DNA from: Udeniomyces pyricola
Lineage: Eukaryota; Basidiomycota; Tremellomycetes; Cystofilobasidiales; Mrakiaceae
Direction: 5' to 3'
Assembly (NCBI GenBank): GCA_039545295.1
Contig: BCIK01000002.1
Span: 382,841 to 446,840, forward strand
Length of the DNA: 64,000 nucleotides
A program made the translations under genes and the position numbers. The notes beneath the pieces are model-generated. The model made no database searches. It was not told the DNA's origin and saw only the letters and a program-made list of their open reading frames with translations. Numbering within the stretch: position 1 is the first letter of the stretch; every line of letters begins with the position of its first letter. This document shows positions 11,587-22,200 of this stretch, in pieces.

Positions 11587-14014
11587 TTAAGTGCAAGAAG
11601 GGTAATCGTAATCGGTGATTCGGTGTCCTTGAGCGGCGATCTGGACGAGATACAACCGACGTTCGGAAAGGAGGACAATCTGACCTTGTCCAGCAAAGAT
11701 GAAGTTGGCTATAATTCGTAGGATCCAGAGAACGTATTGGAAGGCGATAGGGAGGGAGACGATATCGATGATGAGTTTTGTGTGAATTGGTGGAGGTCTT
11801 CCTCTCTATGACTTTCATCAGAGAAGGTCGGGATCAAAATCGAAAGAGAAAAGATGTTTTTTCTTCCTAACGTACCACTTCCAGGAGCACCCACGAAGAT
11901 CTTGCCGAGGAGTTTGCCCGCCGATGAAAAGACAGCGATGCCATCGCCTTGGCCCACGTAGACGTTGCCGTTCTCATCGCAGTGAATTCCTACAAGTTTA
12001 ACCACAACCGAGTGGAAGGCGAAGATCAAAGTTGTGATGTCAGTGAAAGAGTCGGAAATGAAGAGAAATCCCAACACATGACTAGGCTTGTGAGTTCCCT
12101 TCAACAACCAAAAAGAAACATCGCAACGAAAGTATGTGTGTAGATTTTTATGTATTTATTTCTTTATTTGTTTTGAAGAGGGGAAAGCTATAGAGTGCAA
12201 ATCTCACCATCGGGAAGCCCATTGTCTACAAACGCAAACGTTCGTCGGGAAGAAAATGTGCCGTCTTCCGCGACGTCGAACGCATAGATGGTCGAGGGAA
12301 GAGTTTGGTCCCCTGAACTCGCAGCGGTATCCGTCACGTAACTGAGTAAGGATCAACATCAAGAGACGAAGGAATCAAGTCGATGAGTCATGACGTTTAC
12401 GTCGAGGCAGTACTCATCAAGGTGGGCGCGAGGAAAGCAATTGTGTCAACGATCAAACAAGTCTTACGCCGTCTTGCCCGAAGGACTGAAGGTCAAACCG
12501 TTGAGTTTTACGAATCCATCGGCTAAAACGCGGACGAGACCTGCCATAATCCCACGCAAATCGCTGTGGTCAGTTTATCCTGGAAGACAAAACCAGACCG
12601 CGAGAAAGATATTCCTCACCTGTGCATGGGTTGAACGAGTATACCTGAGGCGGCAGCTCGGGGGTGGGCCGGAACCCTTGGAGGTTCCCATACGTGACAT
12701 CGGTGAAAGCTATGTCGAACGTTCGGGGGTTGATGGCGACGTCGTTGAGGGAGTTGAACTGACGGCCAAAGAAGTTGTTGCTGCGACATATGTGTATATG
12801 TGCGAACGGCGAGATCAAAGAATGTCAGAATGGACGAGATCATCGAGCCAGACGAGAAAGGAACACAAGAAAAGTTGTAAGGGTCGTACAGAATAACGGT
12901 TGCATTGTAGGGAGCCCTAGGGTTGACGACAGTCAAAGTCGCCGGGTACTCTGATCCAGATCCTTGAGTCACAAACAAGAGTTGATCTCGATAGTTGGTG
13001 CCGCCTTTTGAACCAAAGTCATACAAAGAGACAAAGAGTTGTCAAATCAGCCTCGAGCTCACTCAATGTTCATCGCCAATTCTGGGTATGAAAGATCCGT
13101 CGCGCTCTGATTGAGAACACACCGTTGGGGAACTGCAGAGCAGGGCTGATGTCCACCTGCGAAATGTTGACCTGTTGGTTGGCAGCTAGAGCCTGATCGA
13201 CGTCGTCGAGAGACACGGCATAAACGAAACCTGGGTCGGCTTTGGCCGCGACGGCGTTTTGGGTGAAGAACACCTGGTTCGTTGGGGGATACCTTGAGCC
13301 CGGAAAGACACCGAAGAAGAGCTGACACGTCAGAGACCAATATTCAACATCGACGGAAACACACACATTGATAGACCGAGCGGTGAGGGAGCGTACCAGA
13401 TGGGACCTTCGTGTGCGAACGGGTTTGAGTCCATGGTGGCAATAAGCCTGATTGAAGGCGAGTCTCCGATGATGTCAAGGAACTCTTCAGAGTAAATGTG
13501 GAAAGGCCGTGCCTTCAATGTTTCGACCGTCGTGTTTGGTGGAATGAAAGGCTAGATAAAAGCAAGCCAAGGGCGACGCAGAATGTTCAAGATGAGAATC
13601 AAGGATCAGCTATGTGTTGCAAAACCAGCCGTCACGGCCGAGGTAGAAACAAAGAAAACGACAGTGAAGACTATGGGTGAACTCACAGTCGAGCCATTCT
13701 TGAGGAACGACGGAAGCACAGTAGAGAGGACTGCAAACGAAGCTGGATCGATGATCTGGGACGTGTTAGGGATGGTGCTCTATCCGACGAGAAGAGCGTT
13801 AGCGAAAGTAAGGAAGCATACGGCAACATCGCCGAGAGCGTGAAATTTGGAGGAAGCAGTTGGGGGGGGTGTACGGCTTCCGTGATTGGCTTGTAATGTG
13901 TGCAACAGGTTGGGTGTTTATCCCCTTGGATAAATCTGAAGGAGGCATGCGATGACTCACGTTGAGGCTACCAGCCAGGGAGGTCGCAGCCGCGAAAGAG
14001 ATCAGAGGTAGCAT
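11587..14014 (-). CDS. Secreted SMP-30/gluconolactonase-like (lactonase) protein
   Basis: Predicted six-bladed beta-propeller hydrolase of the SMP-30/LRE family, acting on lactones, probably outside the cell. The ATG at 14014 starts a short signal peptide (MLPLISFAAATSLAGS). Further exons join in phase; acceptor and donor choices were fixed by continuity. Metal-site signatures are in order: HEGPIWYPPTNQVFFTQN (Glu ligand), NNFFGRQFNSLNDV (Asn ligand), then KLNGLTFSPSGKTAYVTD (Asp ligand). The last two exons encode GIHCDENGNVYVGQGDGI and NFIFAGQGQIVLLSE, ending at the stop at 11587. The total is about 400 residues, typical of fungal members of this family. Its start faces the N-acetyltransferase start across 857 bases. 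The exact substrate cannot be read from sequence. Confidence 0.85.
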
Positions 14015-14871
14015 GGTGCACTAGCAAAGTGTGGTGCTGGGTGATGGAGGGATGATTGATGGACGATGTGTGCCTTGATGATAAATGGTGGGAGCTATCT
14101 ATTATATATGTAGGCGAAGAGCAACTCAGAGCTCAGATCAGTCCATAAAATCCCGCCAGTCGATGTCGGATGCAATACGACTGGAACTTGGCACCGTTGG
14201 TGATCTCCGGTATCAGATATCAAATATCCGATCATTTACAAATTATATGCGTAATATATTATAGCTACTTCATGCATCGGTCTCATAACCAGACCCTAGC
14301 GAAGCGAACGACCGAATCGTATAACGCACCTCAGTTCATGCGATACATCATACATGAGCTGTCATGAGCCTTTGAAGGACTGGATATATTGCATAGCTGG
14401 TCCTGATATGGCAGATAGGAATGCTGAATCCCGAGTATCCCTGAACTGCAGGCTGATCGGGCCGATCTGTAGATTGCATCCGGCATAATGCATCATGCAC
14501 GGGCTCGGGCCGGATGTCCACAAACGTCTAACGTCTAACGCATGCCAATTTTATCGTTGTATTTCGGACCGGAGAGCCGGTCATGAATGAGTCCCATGAC
14601 AGCTCGTCAATCGTCTGCATGCAGACATGTAGTCTGCAGCTAGCAGCTGCTAGAGCGCTAGAGCTCCCCGAGTTGTGATGATAGTGACGTTTGTGTTGAG
14701 ATGATGATCTCGATCGATCTCAGGAGAGTGCTGCAAAACCCATGACTCATCGTCAAGGTCAATGTATACATGATGCACCAATCAACCCCACCACGCACGA
14801 CTCACACAACTTCACATCATATCTTACACCTGACTCGTCTTACGCTTCAATCTCTAGGACCGTAACATTCC
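14015..14871. other. Divergent promoter region, lactonase-like / N-acetyltransferase
   Basis: A shared 857-base upstream region. It contains GATATC-centred near-palindromes at about 14210-14235 and a tandem CGTCTAA pair at about 14525-14538. Nested CTAG/AGCT palindromes lie at about 14637-14667. No coding exon was supported. Regulatory meaning of these elements is unknown. Confidence 0.5.
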
Positions 14872-16702
14872 ATGCCTCAAGTTCGCCACCTTCCCTCACC
14901 CTACACGACCGACCAAGTCCGAGACTACCTCGCCCGAATCGACTACCCTGGCTTTCGTGTTGCCTCAACCTCAACTCCTACCTCCTCCGGTTTGACGACT
15001 AATGACCCAAACGCGCCTCCCGCTACTTCAGTCTCTGCCTCTTCCTCGGCGCCTGATGTGACAGCTCTGGCATCCTTGTCAACATCGACACCTCTTCCAG
15101 AGCCGACACTTGACACACTAACTGAGATCCACTGGCGTCATCTTTGTAACATCCCGTTTGAAAACACATTCTCGCACTGTGCGTTCGTCATCCCTTCTCG
15201 GCCCTCTGAAAATCTTCTTGTACTGTTATGCATTTGTGGACTGCCGGACTTTGTCTAGTCTAGCCAACCTACGCGTCTGACCCTGGCCAGACCAACCATA
15301 CATGCTATCCACTGCTGTCGAATCCCTTACTCAATTGCCGCTATTTCGTTCTGTCATCCAATCCCCCCCCCCCCCCCCCCATTATCGAAATCAGATAACA
15401 AAGACGCTCTCGATCAAGCTACGTCACTTGCGCCCAACGATCTCTTTCGTCGAATTGTGACGGACAAGAAGGGATACTTTTGCTTTGGTCAAGGTACGTG
15501 ACACGGGAAACAAGTAGCTTGTACCGCTGTGGCACTCTTTCTCTTTTTTCGTTTCCTCCTCTTGCTGCGGAGTTGTTGATGCATGGAGGGCTGATGGAAG
15601 AAGTGTAGCAATCAGATTTTAGAAGAGGTTGTCATGATGATCGACACATCAGGATTTGGGGTTTTGTGTTTGATCCCTTGATATGCACTGGTATGCACTA
15701 ACATTGTCTGGCATTTTGTTTTATACACATATGTTATGTGCACAGCTTCCCTTTACAGAGATATGCTCAGAGCTTTGGGGTTCAAGTGGGTAAACCCATT
15801 GCAGAGGATCCGTCTTTTCGGCACGATAGCTTATACAACATGCCTTTGTGGTTCTTTGTAACAGATGTTACACTGGTGGTGGTCGCGTAAACGCCAACAA
15901 AGTCCCTTCGTCTGAATCTTCGGTCAACCCACCTCCCTTCACGATATCGTCCCTCACGCACATGACTATATTTGTCTCCATTTCCGACTCGGACCTTTCC
16001 CATAAAACTGCCATTTCTGTCGGATCCACCGCTACTGCCACGGCCACACAACCCCGAGACATCGTCTACCTCGTCGACGTTCAATTCGGTAAACAGGCCC
16101 CTGTTCGACCCATCGCGCTTCTTCTCAATCACCCTACCCAAGGCGCCACGAAGAATGAGGAGAACATATTTCTCCACCTTACACCTGCCGTTGATCACCT
16201 AACCCAAGGAACCGAGCCGAAGGAGATCGCTCAAGCGGTTCCAAAACCGGTTTGGGCCCTTGTGCATCGTCAACGTTCATGTCCAATTGATTCGACGGCG
16301 ACTACCATTCAAAACAAAAAGAATCTAGATCATCCTCAGCAAACTTCATCTGATTGGACCGTCTTGTACACGTTCACCGAGGAAGAAATGTTCCCGCCGG
16401 ATTACGAGATGCTCTGCTATGCCGTCGCTGCGAAACCCCACACGCTGTTCTCGGACCATCTGATGTTGTCCCGACATTTTCTCTTACCAGATAACGGCGA
16501 CGAGGTCGCGATAAAAGACAACAACGAATCGACGAGCAAGGCAGAGCGAGAGTTTGGGCGATGTACCTGGTTCGATTGGGTCGGCAAGAAAGTTGGGAGA
16601 GATGGGGACGAACTCGAGGTTCTGACGTTGCGAGAAGGGGATCACGAAGGGAGGAAGAAGGTTTTGAAAGAGTGGTTCGGGGTCGATGTCGACCTGGTCT
16701 GA
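14872..16702 (+). CDS. Arylamine N-acetyltransferase (NAT)
   Basis: Cytosolic enzyme that moves acetyl (or malonyl) from CoA to arylamines through a Cys-His-Asp triad. Four exons, all in phase: 14872-15178, 15395-15493, 15746-15785, 15865-16702 (427 residues). The N-terminus matches the family (YLARIDYPGF, then HWRHLCNIPFENTFSHY). The catalytic Cys lies in KKGYFCFGQ, where most family members have Arg-Gly-Gly-Tyr-Cys; His follows in THMTIFV and Asp in YLVDVQFG. The protein is longer than the usual 280-330 residues. Extra material is a Ser/Thr/Ala-rich insert at about residues 40-80 and polar stretches in the last third. The first intron ends in an 18-base C run before its acceptor. Fungal NATs include detoxifiers of arylamine mycotoxin precursors; the substrate here is unknown. 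Confidence 0.85.
15363..15380 (+). repeat. Poly-C run (18 bases) in NAT intron 1
   Basis: Eighteen uninterrupted cytosines starting 32 bases before the exon-2 boundary at 15395. It occupies the position of the polypyrimidine tract. Such runs also invite sequencing length errors. Confidence 0.9.
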
Positions 16703-17352
16703 CTGATTGCGCCATTCGTTTTCCTGTTATGAATACTTCTTGTCTGAACATTTTCCAAGCACGAGTAGCCGACTCCGCTCCTCTTCGATCGAGTACCTTA
16801 AGTATGCATTACTATGCCCTCGTTGCTTGGAGGTCGAGTTGAAATGTGAGGGTCACGATCGATGGTTTGTTATTTATGACGACCACGATATATATGTACA
16901 TCTGTTTCATCCAAACAAACGTGTCTGCATAAGCGCGTGATTGAGCACGGGCTTTTCCGACTTGTAAGAATGCTGCATTATCGTAATAATTAAGTACTCA
17001 ATTGAAGTGTGTATCAACTCAGCTGCGGTTGATCGTTGATCATCTCGTTAGCATCGAACCACCTGACCATTGACCAGTATCGCTGCCTAACACCTACCTA
17101 TGCTTCAGTCCATCACCTTCATGGGTCATCGAGGCTGACGTAGTCGCCGTTATGATCACACCGACACCCCTTCGGCAACCTGCCAACGTGCCATCGCCGC
17201 TAAGCGTTGATCACCTCAACTGATCACCGCAGACACCGAGTCGCCGCCGCCAGCTCAACTTCACAAACGCCTTGTCAAGCTTTCTCTTCCGGTGTATGTC
17301 TAACGGACAGCTATCTAGTACCTTCCATCTTTACACTCTTGTCTTGAGCTTC
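16703..17352. other. Intergenic, promoter side of the YeeE/YedE gene
   Basis: About 650 bases with no supported exon. An upstream ATG near 17286 is followed by an open frame in phase with the transporter, so a longer N-terminus cannot be excluded. Nothing else was recognised. Confidence 0.45.
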
Positions 17353-18660
17353 ATGTCAGACGCTGTGACGCCTACTCGATCCCTCGTCGGAGGTCTTCTC
17401 CTCATCCCCCCCGTACACGCCCTACTGCTCGCCAACTCGTCCATCTACGGTATTTCAGGCTTTCTTCATCGAGCGTTCCGACCCAGTCTCTATCACAAGG
17501 GTGCAGGGTGGGAAGCACTCGCCGGGGTGACCGGGCTAGTCGCAGGAGGCATCGCTGTGGGAGGTCTCGAGCTAGGACACGCGGATGGAGCCGGAGCTAA
17601 GGATTGGGGAAGCTTGGGAAAGACGGTCGGGAATGGGCTTATGATTGGAATAGGCACCAGGTGAGTTTTCATTCTTATACATGTATTCTTCTGTGTATCT
17701 GCTCGGGGCTGCTTTCGAGGCATCCATGCTGCATTACGTGCTGATAATTTCGCCTCGTTCAACTTTCCTTTATCGTTAGACTGGCTAACGGATGCACGAG
17801 GTACGTCGACCGTGTTTCTTTTCCTCTCATAATTTGCCTTTTCGTGCCATGTTAATTTGACTTTCCTATCCAGCATTTGATCCTGACTTCAAACTTTTCT
17901 CCATCCTATCCTCAGTGGCCACATGATCAGCGGCCTCACGCGACTCTCTCTTCGGTCCGTCGTCGCTACCAGTCTGTTCTTCGTCTTTGGCGGGATCACT
18001 GCGACGTACCTCAATAGTTCTGCTCCCTCTCCGGCAGGAGATTTCGTCAATTCATATGCATGGGATTGGTCTATGGGTTCATCGGGTTGGGACCTCGTCA
18101 CCGCTTGGGCTCTCGTCGGAACCTCAGCCTGGGTCATCCAACTCTTCCGTCCAGTTCGCCGCTCAAATACGAAACATCCTCACCCTGAAGACACCTTGTC
18201 CAGGACGACATCCAACTTGACCAACACTCTCTTCCGCTCAGCGACGACTTTCCTGCTCTCGACGCAATTCGCCTTGGCCTTGCATCTGTCTTCGCTCACC
18301 TCCCAACTCAAGGTCATCAATTTCCTCCGTGTTTCTCCACCGCAAGCTTGGGATCCTTCGCTCCTTTTCCTCGCCATCGGAGCGCTACCAGCTTCCATCC
18401 TACTCTATCAGACGTATACTCGGAAGAGACTCGTCGAGGGAGCGGTCCCTTCACCCAAAGCGGATAAACGATGGAAGGACTGGAGATTGGTTGTTGGCGC
18501 AACGGTGTTTGGGGTCGGATGGGGGGCCAATGGGTTCTGCCCAGGACCAGGGTTAGTGGGATTGGGGAGGGCCTGGATGGAAGGTCAAAAGGGCAAGATG
18601 ATGGAATTGATAGCGTGGTTGGGAGGGGTCGTGATAGGGGGATTCGTCGTGCCATCGTGA
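17353..18660 (+). CDS. YeeE/YedE-family sulfur-compound transporter, membrane protein
   Basis: Integral membrane protein with the sulphur-transport (YeeE/YedE) fold; the characterised bacterial member TsuA imports thiosulfate. Exons 17353-17660, 17780-17800 and 17916-18660 keep phase and give 357 residues. The first signature, LANGCTSGH, is encoded mainly by the 21-nt middle exon. The second, GVGWGANGFCPGPGL, lies near the C-terminus. Both conserved Cys positions thought to relay the substrate are present. About eight to ten hydrophobic segments can be seen, including SLVGGLLLIPPVHALLLA and VVATSLFFVFGGITATYL. The length is that of a fused two-repeat protein. Direction and substrate in this fungus are inference. 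Confidence 0.88.
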
Positions 18661-19296
18661 TACACTCATATATATATATAAATAGATTGTGTACAATTAC
18701 TGATGGGTCAATCAATGAACGAGGGCAGATTGAAACAGGATACCGAAGTTGGCGGCTAGCTAATTAGTGCAACCTTCTAGCCGTCAAGGAGGCGTCGATG
18801 TCCTATATGTTTGTTATTGCAAAGTTCGAGTTCGGCTGTGACCGATTCACTGAAGATTGATGTATAGCCATTCATGAGGACCAAGAAATGCGCGCAGAAA
18901 TGAGGCATGAATAACGAGGTCGGAGCGCGAACGTATACATATACGAGCGCCGCATGTACGCGTACACCATCAAATCGAAGTATGGTGCATGTGCTATGAT
19001 GCAGTTATGATCCAGTCTTTGTACGGTAAAGCACACGAAATGAATATTGAATATCAAATGACCATGGATCATCTTCATCAGTCCTATGTTTCTCGTCCGA
19101 ATTGCTGTGGCCTGTTTTGTTGGGCGATCATATGAACGATGGACCGATCGATCGACGCCGGCACGGCTGATTGATATGTACGCGCGCGTGTGCCCAGGCC
19201 GACGCGTCGTTGTTGGTTTCGACATCCTCTACTCCACCCCTCCACCAACAGCACCCCCTTCCTACACTTCACCCTTGCGTTTTCCATCTGCCCACC
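18661..19296. other. Intergenic between transporter and SMC1
   Basis: A short TA repeat follows the transporter stop at about 18667-18684. No exon supported. The SMC1 promoter should lie in the right half. Confidence 0.5.
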
Positions 19297-22200
19297 ATGC
19301 TCGTCAGGCTCGAGCTCAGCAATTTCAAGTCTGCATCCATCTCTGTCGTTCTCACCCAAATTCACCAAGCTTCTCCCATCCTAATCTATGTCCTTCTTCT
19401 GTTCGCGCCCTTCGCTCCATCCATATCTCCTTCAGATCCTATCGAGGCCACCAAACCATCGGCCCCTTCAAACCCTTCTCATGTATCATCGGTCCCAACG
19501 GATCCGGCAAATCCAACCTCATGGATGCGATCTCGTTTGTCCTCGGCGTCAAGTCGGCCCAACTCAGATCGAAGCAACTCAAAGATCTCGTCTACCGTGG
19601 TCGCAAGCTCGCCCAAGGGGGCGATTCAAGCGTGACGGGAGGAGAGGAAGAGGAAGGTGACGAGGATGATGAGGATGGAGGGGAGGGATCGGCAAGGACG
19701 GCTTGGGTCATGGCGGTGTATGAGGATGAGGATGGGAGGGAGCACACGTTTCAAAGGACGTAAGTCTTTCCGTTGACTTTGGCCTCCTTCGCTTCTCTCT
19801 GGAAGGGTCAGCCATCTCAGGGCGTGTGATCGGGTCAACAGAACAAACCGTTTGAATTTGGGGTGCTGATCAAACCTTCTTACTGTCTGATGGCCTTCGT
19901 CGTCGTGTAGCGTCTCGATAACAGGCTCAAGCGAATACAAGATCAACAACCGAATCGTCACGTATAATGTCTACAATCAAACGCTCGAGAAACATAACAT
20001 TCTCGTCAAGGCTCGAAATTTCCTCGTTTTTCAAGTGGGTGTCTTCATTTCTTTGCCCCAGAGGAGAGAATGACGAGAGCTGCAAAAAGGAAAGAGATTG
20101 GACGGAAGGAATGTGGGGAAATATCCATGACGCGTCGCGTCGCGTCTAGCGTCTTCGAGTAGGACCGTTTCTGACGCGTGCATTTGCGGACATGTATGCT
20201 GTTCTTTCAGGGGGATGTCGAAGCTGTCGCCAGGCAATCTCCAAAAGATCTCTGTCGACTCATCGAACAGATCAGTGGGTGAGTGAAATCGGACGCTCAT
20301 CTGCATCCTCACGTATGAAGGGTTGTCCTTCTAGGCTCCGCGACGCGAGACTTCAATCGTTGACCGTGCTTTCGTTTTGTCCTGTTCTTGCATTTCTTTC
20401 TCTTTATTTGCCTCTTCCCTTCATCATGTCATATTCCTCGCTTTACCGAACCTCACGGTGACAGATCGCTCGAACTTGCTGCCGATTACGACAAGGCCAA
20501 GGACGCTCAGGATCGAGCGACGGCCAATTCGACCGAAAATTTCCACAACAAGCGGGAGATCGCAAAGGAGTTCAAAGCGTATAAGGAACACAAGACGGAG
20601 GCTTCCAAACTGACGAGACTCAAGAGAGAAAGGGTGAGTTGACCCCGGATTTTCATGTCTGGTGGACAAACGTCGCGTGCACGAGCGTATGCGTAAATGA
20701 TTTGAGCCTTAACCAGTAGCTAATTGTTTTCATCCACCCCCACGTGTCTATCTTTGCGGTTCTGTCAAAACACCGGCATCCAGGACGAACTGGTCGCAAG
20801 ACACGTTCTATGGCGATTGTTCCACATCAATGAGGGCGTCGAGGCGGCCTCTGCGACCGTGGAGGAAAAGAACAAGGATCTCCATAGGCTTCGTGCCGAT
20901 CAGGTTCGTTATATCCGGCCATACATCCGCCTCACCTCAAGTGATTCAAGATGTAATTTATCCTGATCTTTACCGGGCCTTCGATCCCATGTTCCTTGTT
21001 CTATCGGAATATAGAGCGAACAAGATGCCGAGGTCGATGACGCGAGACGAGAGTTGGCGATACTGCAATCCGAGATCCTAAAGCAGGAGAAAGTCATCAA
21101 ACGAAAGGAAAAAGCCGTCGACCAAGACGTAAGTTTTTTTTTTCATTAATTTCTGATCGTCCCATTGTCATGGAGTATGATCTGAATATGCGGCTGCTGA
21201 TGCTGGATACCCTTCATTGTAACCTGATCTATCGGACTCCAGACGCCTAAGCTTGTCGCCATCGAGACCCAAATTGATCACTCGATCAAGAAAGCGACCA
21301 ACGCCGAGTCACTCAGCGAGAAAGTTCAACGTGACCAAACGCGTCAAAACGACAGCCTGACGAGTCTTCGATCCGAGCTGGCCAAGGTCGAGCAGTTGGC
21401 AAGGAACGCAGAGGGTAAGTGACCACCCCGTATCGGAATTCTTGTGCATTTTGAGGCTGACAAGGAACCTTTGGGTAATCATATTTCCCCTCTTATTCAC
21501 CTCCGCTGAATTAGATGCTCAGCGAAGAGCGGCCGAGCAGCAAGGAAGAGCGCTTTCGGATGAAGACATCGCCCAGTATCGTCAACTGTAAGCTGGTTCC
21601 TTCCTTCTTTAACACTTACACCCACAATTCCTACTCGCAATCGCCAGGCAGTTACTGACATCATGTTGCGCTTTGATTGCTGTGGTTGGCTTTCCTCAGG
21701 AAAGCACGAGCCAACACGCAAGCCGTCAACGAACGACATCAGCTTGACGCCCAACGCAGGCAGGAGCGAACCTTGTCAGACGAGACGACTGCCCTCGAAG
21801 AAAAGCTCGAGCATTTCCAGCGGCAGAGCGAGAAACTCTCCGGGGAGGTCGCCGACCTTGAGGAGAGGAAGGCATCTGTAAGTTCGTCTGCCGCACATGA
21901 GTCTAGCGAGGTTCTTCATCATGGGTTCAGGGGCGTCCGTGCTGATTTGCTCTGTTTAACTTGGACTGGCGTATTCATTGCAGCTTGAGGCCAAGAACAG
22001 ACAGGTTCAAGGCGACCGAAACCAAAAACGAGCTGATCTGGACGCCCTTCAAGCCGAGCGATCTCGAATCAAGTTCGTCAATCGTTCCCGACTTACTCCA
22101 GTATAAACAGTTTCATGGCACCATGCTGATCTGTTCATCCCATTATATCAATCCTCGCGTTACCTTCTCTTCTACTCCTCACTAGTCAGCTCGAGACGGA

